64,000 nucleotides of DNA, from assembly GCF_000234665.1 (NCBI RefSeq), contig NC_018309.1:176418-240417 (forward strand). Direction: 5' to 3'. Under the pieces are notes generated by a model. It was not told where the DNA came from, ran no database searches, and was given only the letters and a program-made list of their open reading frames with translations. A program made the translations under genes and the position numbers. Below, one piece after another: positions 18,986-27,579 of this stretch. This stretch comes from Leishmania mexicana MHOM/GT/2001/U1103 (lineage: Eukaryota; Euglenozoa; Kinetoplastea; Trypanosomatida; Trypanosomatidae). The first letter of the stretch is position 1. The number at the start of each line of letters is the position of its first letter.

Positions 18986-21349
18986 ATGGAGCACTCCGTA
19001 TCGAGTCGCTCTCCCAGCGGGCAGTGGTACCCGCAGCAGCAGCAGGCACCAGCCTTCCACAGAAACAGTTCCCAGCAGCAGCTGCAGTGGAGCCCCGTGT
19101 CGGGCACAGCGACACCGATGGTGATGGTGGGCGGCGGCGGCCAGTCCACCGCGGTGCCCGTCGGCACTGGCTCTGCCATGCTGGGCAACTCGGGCATGCT
19201 CAGCAGCGCCTCGGGGAACCTTTGTGGGCAGCCGCACATGCACTCTGGCATGACACCACACCAGCAGATGATGATTATGCAGAGCATGTACACGCCGCAG
19301 AGCCAGTGTTGTGCTCCCTGCTGCGGCACGCAAGAGTGTGGTTTCTGCCCGCGGCCTGGCGAGCCAGTCGACCCGTTCTGCTGCACGCCAAGGCGGCCGG
19401 ATCAGGAGCCGAGATGGTGGGAGAGTGTCTACAAGTACTTTGACTGGACCTTCTTCCTCGCCTGCATCCTGTGCGTGCTCACGATCGTGGGGTTTGCGAT
19501 GGTGATAGTGACCAGGAATCAGGACAACATCTTCGCCGCTTTCGGTGTCCACAACGCCACCGATCTTGACAAAGCAATGAAGCCGTACATCCGCTGGAAG
19601 AAAAACTCAGAGATCTTGCTAGACGGCAGCAATGGCACCTCCTCGGTCCTCGTGGAGGCAGTCGAGACGACCCTCTTTACCGCAGCGAAGGACGCCATGG
19701 GCGCCAAGGTGTTGGAGTCGAGCTTCCCTGCGCCAACCACGGTCCCGGCGTGCAAGTGCACACTGCGCAAGCTGTTTGGCAGCTTTGGTGAGCTATGTAT
19801 GGAGGGCAACATGAACGCGAACACGTTCGCCGTGCAGCTGAGTTTCTGGAACGACTCGCGCGACACGCTGTGGATCCTGGCGATGGTGTACAGCATCTTA
19901 ACGGTGTTGTACGCGGTGCTGCTCAATGTGCGCCGGAATGCGTCGGGTGCCAGCATAGAAGGCGCGCGCGGGTCGTCGTTCATGCTGCCGTCCATCACAC
20001 CACAGCAGCAAGAGGAATTCGTGAAGATGACGCCACAGCAGCAGCAGGCCTTCATCCAGGAGTTCCAGCAGCAGGTGGCGACGGTGCAGCAGCAGAACCC
20101 TTCCGCCGTGTTCCCGTCGCAGCAGCCGCCAGGCGTTGGCTGCTGCGGCTCCAACAGGGGCATCGAGTTCTACGAGACGCCCTTCTACGAATTTGTGCGC
20201 TTCGCGTGGCTGTTCTCGGGGCTCACAGCGTTCGCGTGGACGTGCAACCTCTTTATATCCTTCTGGTCCTTCGCCTACTTCTACATTCGTGAAACCACGG
20301 GCCCGCTGAACACCTTCTGGACCGTCTACACGCGCAAGATGGAGGCCACTCTCATCGTTGTGACCGTCTTCCTCGCGTGGCCGCTCTGCAACTTCGTGCT
20401 GGAGCTGGTCGTCTTGGTCGCCCTGGTGCTCCCGTGGCTCGTCATCCGCTCCACTTGGAAGCGGGGCATTCAGATGTACCGTCCAGCCCTGCCGCCCTCG
20501 CAGCTGCCCGCCTACATTCGCGCCGACATGTTCTTCATGGACTTCCAGGATGTCAAGCGGCTTGGGTTTTCACGACAGGCGTGGATCATACTGACCAACT
20601 CCGAGCAGCCCTTCTTCGAAGGCTGTGAGGACCCCACGGTCGACAAGGATCCCGCCATGACGCAGCTGATGCAGCAACGCATGCAGTGGCGGCAGATGAT
20701 GGCATCCATGCTGCCTCCCTGGATACAGCAGCAGCAGCAGCAGCAGATGTCTGTGATGAGCCCCGGTGGCGCAGGCATGATGATGTCAGGGCAGGTGGCA
20801 CCACAGCAACGGCCGTTTGACTTCGGTGGGGCGGCGACCCCGCCGGCCACCTCGCTGATGCAGGCACCGGGGCAGTACCCTGTCGAGGATGGCGAGCACA
20901 GATCTCACAAGCGCCGCCGCCATCACAGCACGCACGATCACCGGCACACCGATCCCCTAGGGGCGGCGTCGATAGAGCAGACATCGGCGGGCCTCGGTGC
21001 AACCGGGAAGGAAAACTCGACCCGCCACCGTCACCGTCGTCACAGCCACCACCGCAGCCACAGCCGCAGCAGAAGCAGGGGTGTCTTCGACGGTGGCGTG
21101 TCGCAGCCGCCGGTCTCCGAGGCTGCCGTGGAAAACGGTGCCGGCCCCACCGCTGATGGGGCACCCCGGCGTCGCCGTCGTCATAGCCACAGCCGCAGCC
21201 ACAGCCGCAGTCACAGCAGGGCCGCCGCTGGCGATGACCCGAGTGCGTTGGCTGTTGCTGCGCCCCGCAGCACGGGTGACGCGGTGCAGAACGGTGTGGC
21301 GGCGGCAGCGGCGGCGACGGCCGACTTAGACGCCATCATGCAGCTGTAG
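18986..21349 (+). CDS. Multi-pass membrane protein with Cys-rich N-terminal motif and Arg/Ser/His tail, unknown
   Basis: 787 aa. Residues 1-105 are Gln/Ser/Gly-rich. A cysteine cluster follows (near 110-132, CCAPCCGTQECGFCP then FCC). Four to six hydrophobic segments are visible: about 152-174 (DWTFFLACILCVLTIVGFA), 295-315 (LWILAMVYSILTVLYAVLL), 402-434 (probably one long or two short helices) and 454-488 (two closely spaced helices). A loop of about 120 residues with several Cys and possible N-glycosylation sites separates the first two. A Gln-rich linker (about 333-375) precedes the third. The tail (from about 630) is disordered and carries HSHSRSHSRS-type Arg/Ser/His repeats near 676-698 and 726-744. 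No enzyme or transporter family is recognised. Confidence 0.8.
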   Translation: MEHSVSSRSPSGQWYPQQQQAPAFHRNSSQQQLQWSPVSGTATPMVMVGGGGQSTAVPVGTGSAMLGNSGMLSSASGNLCGQPHMHSGMTPHQQMMIMQSMYTPQSQCCAPCCGTQECGFCPRPGEPVDPFCCTPRRPDQEPRWWESVYKYFDWTFFLACILCVLTIVGFAMVIVTRNQDNIFAAFGVHNATDLDKAMKPYIRWKKNSEILLDGSNGTSSVLVEAVETTLFTAAKDAMGAKVLESSFPAPTTVPACKCTLRKLFGSFGELCMEGNMNANTFAVQLSFWNDSRDTLWILAMVYSILTVLYAVLLNVRRNASGASIEGARGSSFMLPSITPQQQEEFVKMTPQQQQAFIQEFQQQVATVQQQNPSAVFPSQQPPGVGCCGSNRGIEFYETPFYEFVRFAWLFSGLTAFAWTCNLFISFWSFAYFYIRETTGPLNTFWTVYTRKMEATLIVVTVFLAWPLCNFVLELVVLVALVLPWLVIRSTWKRGIQMYRPALPPSQLPAYIRADMFFMDFQDVKRLGFSRQAWIILTNSEQPFFEGCEDPTVDKDPAMTQLMQQRMQWRQMMASMLPPWIQQQQQQQMSVMSPGGAGMMMSGQVAPQQRPFDFGGAATPPATSLMQAPGQYPVEDGEHRSHKRRRHHSTHDHRHTDPLGAASIEQTSAGLGATGKENSTRHRHRRHSHHRSHSRSRSRGVFDGGVSQPPVSEAAVENGAGPTADGAPRRRRRHSHSRSHSRSHSRAAAGDDPSALAVAAPRSTGDAVQNGVAAAAAATADLDAIMQL
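21013..21218 (+). repeat. Coding CAC/AGC-rich tracts for His-Arg-Ser repeats
   Basis: Two low-complexity blocks (about 21013-21080 and 21165-21218) encode alternating His, Ser and Arg. They are likely length-variable and may reflect replication slippage within the gene. Confidence 0.7.
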
Positions 21350-22573
21350 CCAAGCTCTGTGATGAGCACGCGTGGTCGCCTTACGAGTGGCGCTGCATCC
21401 CTACACGTGTTCGCCTCCGGCCCTCGTGCGTGCTGCTGGGCCTGCATGACGCGAAACCGCCTCCGCTACGTTGGATACCGCCGGCGTGGCTTCCATCGAT
21501 GGTTGATAATCGCAGCAACGAGGCCGAGAACGTCTAGAGCACATATACGACGTGAGCGGCGTGGGTGAGTGAGTGAGTGGGTGGGTGGGTGTGCGCACCG
21601 CTAGAGCTCTGGAGGTGGGGGGAGGGGGAGGGGGGTGTTGGGTCGGGTCGGGTTGGAGAGAGGTGCAGAGGAGAGGTGACCGACAAGACGAAGGCAGTGC
21701 GCGTGTCTTTGTGTGTCTGTGTGTGTGTGTGTGTGTGCAGCAGCAGAGGCCAAACGACGGCGATCAAAGCCCTTCTTGGTGTCACGCACAGCCGCACCCC
21801 CTTCTTCTCCCATGCTCCTGTGTGTTCCACAGCCGCCGCCCCATCTCTGCCTGCCCGCCTCCCTCCCTTCCGTTGGACGACCCTCCTCACCACCACCCCC
21901 CCCCAACTCCACGTGGGGGTGGCCGCCGTTAACTTTCCATGTCCTCCTTCCCGTCTATACCCGCATCTTCCCCCGTGCTTCGACTTCCCCGGCTTACTTC
22001 GAACTGCTGCCGCTGCTCAGCGTTTACGGGTCTTGCGCGTGCACGGCCTGCGCGCTGGATGGGGGGCAACGGATGAGGGATAGAGGAGTGTGACAGCTTT
22101 CCTTCAAGTGTGCTGTGCATCGCACGGATGCAGCACCTGCCGGAGCACACTCCCCCTCACACAGAATGCACGCAGGGGGTGGCGAGGCGGCTGTCTACGC
22201 GTGCATCCATGCGCCCCCCCCCCCTCCCCGCACCCCGTCCTCTGACCCTCCTCCTGGGTGTCCGCGTGCTCACGCTTGGCTGCCAAGCCACGCCGCCGGG
22301 TGCATATACACGAGGACGTAAGAACGGGTGTGCGTGTGTGTCGGAAGAATAGCTGGCGATGACGCTGTCGGGCATGCAACAAAAGCATGTGTTGTGCAGC
22401 AACAAGTCAGGGGAGGGGGGAGGGCTGGCGGTGTGTGCGTGTGGAGAGGAGCAGACAACTGGAAGGCGGTGACGGTGCGCATGACGCTGTTATAGAGCCG
22501 TAATAGATGGGACGTAGAGGTACGCAGAGAGAGTGGCGCGGAGAAGGGGCGGGAGAGGAGGAGGAGGAGGAGG

Positions 22574-22603
22574 GTGGAGTGGAGTGGAGTGGAGTGGGGT
22601 GGG
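22574..22603 (+). repeat. GTGGA pentamer array
   Basis: About five copies of a GTGGA/GGAGT unit grading into G runs, on the coding-strand sense. The G runs could form a quadruplex in DNA or in the UTR. Confidence 0.85.
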
Positions 22604-22653
22604 GGGAGAGGGGGCCAACGCCAGCGAGTATATCAAGGTCTCTCCCACCCTCC

Positions 22654-22678
22654 CACACACACACACACATATATATAT
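22654..22678. repeat. Compound (CA)n(AT)n microsatellite
   Basis: A CA run passes directly into an AT run. A similar compound run occurs upstream of the SURP gene. Confidence 0.9.
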
Positions 22679-23269
22679 ACGCACAGACATGCGCGTTGCC
22701 TTCGCGCGTACCCTTCCTCTGCCCCCTTTCCACTCCACTTCAACGGCGCGTGTGCGGTTATTTTTCTGATTTTTTTTTGTTCAACGACGCTAACGAATTC
22801 CGGCGTTTGGTCGCCGGTCACCGACATCCGCAGCCACGACGACGACGACGTCCACCGCCACCACAATCTCCCCCTCCCCCCCCTCTTCCTCCTCCCTCTC
22901 CGCGAAGGTGCCGCACATGCTGCGGACACGCTTGTGGAGAGAGAAGGGGAGAGAAGGACGGGAAGACGATCTCGCTGTGGCACCAGTGATGTCCGTTGCA
23001 CGCGTGAGCAGCGGTGTGCGGTGTGCAGGGAGGTGCTGGGTGTCACGTATACGCATGTGTCTGCCACGCAGCGTTTCCTCCTTAACTTGCTGTATTGTTG
23101 GTTGAGCGGACGAAGAGGGAAGGATGGATGGATGTGGAATGTGGGATGTGGGTTGTGTGTGTGGTGGGAGCGGGGAGGGATGGGCCGCCGTTGGCGCGTA
23201 TCTTTGGTGGTCTCTGCCTGCCTGTCTGTCTCTCCTGTGCATCCTCGGCCTCTGTCAACGGTGTGGGAA

Positions 23270-23317
23270 GAGCGGGTGTGTGTGTGTGTGTGTGCGGGCA
23301 TACACACACACCCGCTC
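23270..23317 (+). repeat. Perfect 16-bp inverted repeat (stem-loop)
   Basis: The left arm (23270-23285) begins GAGCGGGTGTG and is exactly complementary to the right arm (23302-23317), which ends CACCCGCTC. The loop is 16 nt. The GT/CA part could be microsatellite, but the shared GAGCGGG/CCCGCTC ends are not explained by it. Confidence 0.85.
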
Positions 23318-23567
23318 CCCCCCCCTGCCCCCTCACGCTCCGCTTAGGCTCGTGTGCTGTCTGTCGTCTTTTTTGCTTTTGCTTATTTTCTTCCGCACCC
23401 TCGACCTGTCCTTTCACAGGCGCCCCGCCGCCTCCTCCCTCTCTCTCTTCCCTCATGGCTGTGTTTCGGGGCGGAGGGGAGGGGGGGACCAGGGCAGCCT
23501 GACGTTCTCTCGCATGCTATTAGGGAAGCGGGACGCAGCACCAACGAGCCAACCGTCCAGCCCACTC

Positions 23568-23609
23568 GTGTGCGTGTGCGTGTGCGTGTGCGTGTGCGCG
23601 TGCGCGCGC
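23568..23609. repeat. GTGTGC hexamer array
   Basis: About five copies of a GTGTGC unit degrade into GC alternation at the right end. Confidence 0.85.
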
Positions 23610-23801
23610 CAGCTGGGACGGACCTCTCCTCCGCGGAAAAGACATGGGCGCTGCGGGGAGGGGGAGCAGAGTCAAGGAGAAGTATGTATGCGTCCTCATG
23701 CGCGTGTGATGCCGCCATCGTAGAACTCCGCCGCCACCGCCGCCGCGGCCATTTCCTGTGTCTGAGCGGGTTGTGCCCCACCGCCACCTCCCCTCCCCGA
23801 C

Positions 23802-23841
23802 ACTCATCTTCATCATCTCTCTCTCTCGCTCTCTCGGTCAG
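23802..23841 (+). promoter_or_regulatory. Probable spliced-leader acceptor for the helicase gene
   Basis: A C/T tract with a clean (CT)n core ends in TCAG (AG at 23840-23841). No ATG lies before 23944, which supports that start over the longer open frame from the GTG at 23758. Confidence 0.65.
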
Positions 23842-23943
23842 CAACACGCGCACGCGCTCACACACGCCAAAACACACACACACACACACACACAAGCATA
23901 CAGGCACAAGGTGCTGGAGAGACGTCAGGGAGTAGTTTCAAGG

Positions 23944-26931
23944 ATGCAGCCGCATCCTTCATGGCGTATCTACGTCGGCGATGACGTCGACGCTAGCGGC
24001 ACTGGTGCCGCTCCTGCTGCTGCTGCTGCGAACAAGACGAACACTCACGCATCGCCCAACATGGAGGAGGATACGGCGCGCTTGCTCGACTCGGCGTTCG
24101 AGCGGCGTGCCCGCTATACCCTACAGACCCTTCCAGCGAGGATTCGCCAGAAGCCGTCGGCAGCGCCGTCACCCGTGCTGCGCTGGCTGCTGCAGCACCG
24201 TGTGGACGAAGGGCAGAGAAGGATGGCGCAGGAAAAAATGATCCCCGGTGCGACGGACCAACCCAGCGCCACTCCTGCGCCTGCGCCGTCGCCCACCGTT
24301 GCTGCAACATCAGGATGCGCTTCGGCAGCAGCAGCAGCAGCAGCAGCAGCAGCGCTAGCGCGCCGCGGTGTCGGGCCGAAGGACCCGTTGGTTCAGCGCC
24401 TCCTGAAGAAGCAGCAGAAGGCAGCCACACCCGCCGCGCCAAGCAACGCCACCAATGCCACTGTCTCAACCGTTCTCAGCGGCAGCACAAGCGCGCCCAT
24501 GTCGTGTGTGTCGCACTGGGCGCAGCGCCCCTTCTCTGCCATGACGTCCACCAGCTGGAAGGTATTCCGGCAGCAGCTGGGCATCACCGTCGAGCTGGTG
24601 GCGCCGACGCAGCCGCCCACGGAGAGCAGTAGCCCCAGCGCAGTACAGCCGGGTAGTTTTCTTAAGACATTGCCTCCAGCCGATACGCTACCGGCGATCC
24701 GCTGCTGGGAGGAAGCCCAGCTGCCGTTGTCGCTTGGCCGGTGCGTCACGCACGCGTACGCGCTGCCGACGGCGGTGCAGTCACAGTGCGTGCCGCTCGC
24801 ACTTCTCCCGCGGCCCGCGCTTTCGGTCACGGGAGCGGACAGCGGCGGTGTGGCTGGTGCAGCTACGGCGGCGGTGCTTGGCATGGACATCCTCGCAGTA
24901 GCGGAGACCGGTAGCGGCAAGACTGCGGCGTACCTCGTGCCGCTGCTGTACCACGTGCTGTGCCGTGCACCAAAGCTGCTGGGCCACCCCGACCGGATCT
25001 CGCTGGGGCCGCTGAGCGTGGTGATTGTGCCGACGCGCGAGCTGGCAGAGCAGGTGACAACGTCCTTTCTGCAGCTGTGTGGCCAGGCGCCGACTGCCTC
25101 CATGTACAGCAGCGACGGGGGCCACATCTCGCAGGACACCATCCGCGCCTGGGAGGCACACGAGTTGGATGTGAGCGGCGCCAGTGGTCACGATCGTGCG
25201 TCCTCTGTGGCCGTGGCGGGGGCGGTGCGAAATCGTCTCAGCGAGCTGCGCGTGGTCAAGGTGGTTGGTGGCGAGAATCGCGATGCGCAGTACGCCGCCC
25301 TCGCACGCGGCGCGCACTGCGTCGTCGGCACGGTGGGCCAGCTGCAAATGCTCCTCGAGGACCGCCTGCTCTCGCTTGGCAACACGCAGTTCGTCGTGAT
25401 GGACGAGGCAGATCGGATGATCGACGAGCAGCAGGAGGAGCGACTCACTGCAGTCCTGGAGCGGTGCCCGCAGCCGCGGCAGACAGTCATGTTCACGGCG
25501 ACACTGAGTGTGGCCTGCGCGGCAGTGGCGAAGCGGTACCTCGCCAAGGCCGGCTATTACCTGGTGCGCACGCCGTATCGGTGCGCCTCGATCCGCCAGT
25601 CCTTCGAGCTGGTCGCCGACACCGGCGCCCCGGCCACGGGTGCTGCAGAGGACCCCGTCACCGCCGCGGCTGGCGCTGCGACAGCAACGGCAGAGGGGCG
25701 GAAAAAGAAAACGTCCCGGCAACAAGGACACACCGAGAAGGGCGAGGCGCAACCGTCGCAGCGGCAGCGCCTCCTGCACCCTCTCATACACGCCCAGAAA
25801 TTTGTGCGGTTGGTGGCGTGGCTCGTCTACGGCACCGGCCCGATCATTGTCTTCGCCAACGAGAAGTCGACGTGCGACGCGCTGTGGGAGGAGCTACGCG
25901 CCGAGGCGGAGCACCTGGACGCGCAGCAGGAATACTACACAATCGAGGACATTGTCGGCCCGCCGCCGGACGGCTTGTCGTTTCGCGAAGACACCGCAGG
26001 CGGTCAAGGGGCGACGTCGTCCAGCGCGGCGGCGCGGCGCACGCCGACGTTGGCGAACCTAACCTCCGTTGCCGTCGTGCACTCGGAGCTGTCGCAGACG
26101 GAGCGGCGCTCTCTCGTGGCGCAGTTCCAGCGGCGTCAGCGGCACGTTCTCATCACGACAGACCTTCTTGCTCGGGGCCTTGACGTGGCAGGGGTGACGC
26201 TGGTGGTCAACTACGACGTGCCGTGGGCAGCCTCTGCCTCGCCGAGCGACGCCGTGACGCTCTACATCCACCGCATCGGGCGTACCGGCCGTGCTGGCTC
26301 CACCGGCGTCGCCGTCACCTTCGTGACGTTGCCTGCCGCGATGGTGCAACGGGCCGAGGAGGTGGCGAGGGAGGAGGCGAAGGACGGTGCGCCGAAGCAA
26401 CCCGAAGGCCGCACGAAACCGCCCACCGCAGCCCCCCGTGTGTATGGCGACGAGGATGACGACCTCGCCGCCCTCGGTGAGCTCTTCGACGGCGACATGC
26501 GTAATGTCTGTATGGCAGGGGCAGCGGCGCTATCCACCACTGCCGCAGACAATGCCAGCGGCCGTCGCCGCCGCCGCGGGGACGACGACAGCGACGACGA
26601 CGACACGGAGGTGGACGGCAGCGACGACGACGACGCCAACAAAAAAGACGCCACCGGAAATACGACCAACACCGCGAGTCACAACGGCAATGGCATGCGG
26701 AAGCCGCCGAGGAAGCGCCACAAGCGCTCGGCCGCCACCTTCGCCAGCGACGCCGCCGTGCTGCGGCCCCTCTGGTCCTTCCTCGTCGAGTGCGCCGAGG
26801 GCGAGGGCTGCCGCGACGGAGCGGCGGCACTGCGGCGCGGCACGTACGCAAAGATCAGTCTTCCGCCGACGTTGGGCTGCATCATGGCGCAGCTCTCTGC
26901 CACCTCCCAGTACGGCCGCATTACCCTGTGA
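23944..26931 (+). CDS. DEAD-box ATP-dependent RNA helicase
   Basis: 995 aa from ATG 23944. All core motifs are present in order. The Q-motif-like segment is ALPTAVQSQCVPLAL (near 275). Walker A is AETGSGKT (320-327). Motif Ia is PTRELA (363-368). GG-like and Ib segments follow (VVGGEN, GTVGQLQ). Motif II is DEAD (487-490), motif III is TAT (518-520), motif IV is near IIVFANEKST, motif V is TTDLLARGLDVAG and motif VI is HRIGRTGR (776-783). Extra material lies between Ia and the next motif (about 65 residues), between the two RecA domains (basic, near 580-610) and at the C terminus (acidic Asp runs and a KPPRKRHKR-like basic stretch). DEADRMID followed later by RQTVMFTATLSVA recalls Prp28/DDX23, so a spliceosomal role is possible but unproven. 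It probably acts in the nucleus or nucleolus. Confidence 0.93.
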   Translation: MQPHPSWRIYVGDDVDASGTGAAPAAAAANKTNTHASPNMEEDTARLLDSAFERRARYTLQTLPARIRQKPSAAPSPVLRWLLQHRVDEGQRRMAQEKMIPGATDQPSATPAPAPSPTVAATSGCASAAAAAAAAAALARRGVGPKDPLVQRLLKKQQKAATPAAPSNATNATVSTVLSGSTSAPMSCVSHWAQRPFSAMTSTSWKVFRQQLGITVELVAPTQPPTESSSPSAVQPGSFLKTLPPADTLPAIRCWEEAQLPLSLGRCVTHAYALPTAVQSQCVPLALLPRPALSVTGADSGGVAGAATAAVLGMDILAVAETGSGKTAAYLVPLLYHVLCRAPKLLGHPDRISLGPLSVVIVPTRELAEQVTTSFLQLCGQAPTASMYSSDGGHISQDTIRAWEAHELDVSGASGHDRASSVAVAGAVRNRLSELRVVKVVGGENRDAQYAALARGAHCVVGTVGQLQMLLEDRLLSLGNTQFVVMDEADRMIDEQQEERLTAVLERCPQPRQTVMFTATLSVACAAVAKRYLAKAGYYLVRTPYRCASIRQSFELVADTGAPATGAAEDPVTAAAGAATATAEGRKKKTSRQQGHTEKGEAQPSQRQRLLHPLIHAQKFVRLVAWLVYGTGPIIVFANEKSTCDALWEELRAEAEHLDAQQEYYTIEDIVGPPPDGLSFREDTAGGQGATSSSAAARRTPTLANLTSVAVVHSELSQTERRSLVAQFQRRQRHVLITTDLLARGLDVAGVTLVVNYDVPWAASASPSDAVTLYIHRIGRTGRAGSTGVAVTFVTLPAAMVQRAEEVAREEAKDGAPKQPEGRTKPPTAAPRVYGDEDDDLAALGELFDGDMRNVCMAGAAALSTTAADNASGRRRRRGDDDSDDDDTEVDGSDDDDANKKDATGNTTNTASHNGNGMRKPPRKRHKRSAATFASDAAVLRPLWSFLVECAEGEGCRDGAAALRRGTYAKISLPPTLGCIMAQLSATSQYGRITL

Positions 26932-27579
26932 CAAGCGTGTGTGGAGGGGGCGTGTGCGCGCCTGCACACAGCCTCCCCCCCTCCCCCTCGCAAGCCTTCC
27001 CTACCACTGTTGAGGAAGTCGCGCGCCTTGGCGGGAGAAGAGCCGGGGTGCGACAGTGGCGCGGAGGAGACGGCTGGTCTGAGCCCCTCTTGCACGCGCC
27101 GCGCCCACTCACAACCTCATCTTCGCCCCACACAACCAAAAGACAAGGTCCGTAGCCAAACACGAAGGGGGTTCAGCACGCACAGGGCACACGTGCGCGC
27201 GTGGCGGCGCAAGCGCGCCTCCCTCGCATCCACAACGGGGGCGTGTGTGTGCGCGTCTACCTGGACTCGGTCCATCTGCTCGATTTACCACCACCAACAC
27301 CATCACCCCTTCGATGATGTGCACTCATCCCTTCCTCCGCCTCCCCTCCCTCCCTCCCTCCCTCCCCCGGGGGACTGACGCTCGCACGCACGCACAGCTA
27401 GCCGTGCCGCGCATCAAGTAGTCGCCCCCCCCCCTTCTTCATTTTGCTGCGGCTGCTGCTGTGGAAGGCTGCGGGGCTCCATCAACCTCACCCTGTGCGC
27501 CACCGTCCCCCCTCCCTCCTCTCCCCTATCTTCAAACGACTGCCTGATCCCCTGCCCTGCTGCTTCCCTCACGAGCGAG
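26932..27579 (+). other. Spacer between the helicase and COG4 genes
   Basis: About 650 bp with a (CCCT)n-like run near 27345-27366 and a second C tract near 27424. Nothing gene-like is seen. Confidence 0.65.
27317..27397 (+). promoter_or_regulatory. Probable spliced-leader acceptor for COG4
   Basis: A C/T-rich tract (about 27329-27367) followed by CACAG (AG at 27396-27397). Further tracts at 27424-27440 and 27505-27535 make alternative acceptors likely. Confidence 0.5.

Larger units (their letters stand above)
21350..23943 (+). other. Longest spacer of the window (2.6 kb)
   Basis: Lies between the membrane protein and the helicase. It holds GTGA/GTGG repeats (21566-21591), G-rich GGTCG repeats (21640-21655), (GT)n (21711-21738), GTGGA pentamers (22574-22603), (CA)n then (AT)n (22654-22678), a T run (22770-22779), a perfect 16-bp stem-loop (23270-23317), a GTGTGC hexamer array (23568-23609) and (CA)n (23872-23893). 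Many C/T tracts followed by AG occur, so acceptor choice could vary. No gene with recognisable product is seen. Confidence 0.6.

Noticed and set aside
18443..19552. 369-codon minus-strand frame
   Set aside because: It runs across the leader and start of the membrane-protein gene, is low-complexity, and all other genes are on the + strand.
21638..21656. GGGTCGGGTCGGG resembling telomeric repeats
   Set aside because: Trypanosomatid telomere repeats are TTAGGG; this unit is different and very short.
23758..23943. Upstream extension of the helicase ORF
   Set aside because: It begins at GTG, codes a His/Thr repeat from the CA microsatellite, and crosses the predicted acceptor.
24960..26183. 407-codon + frame in another phase
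   Set aside because: Embedded in the helicase, whose own frame has all nine motifs. The alternative is Arg/Ala/Gly-rich with no domain.
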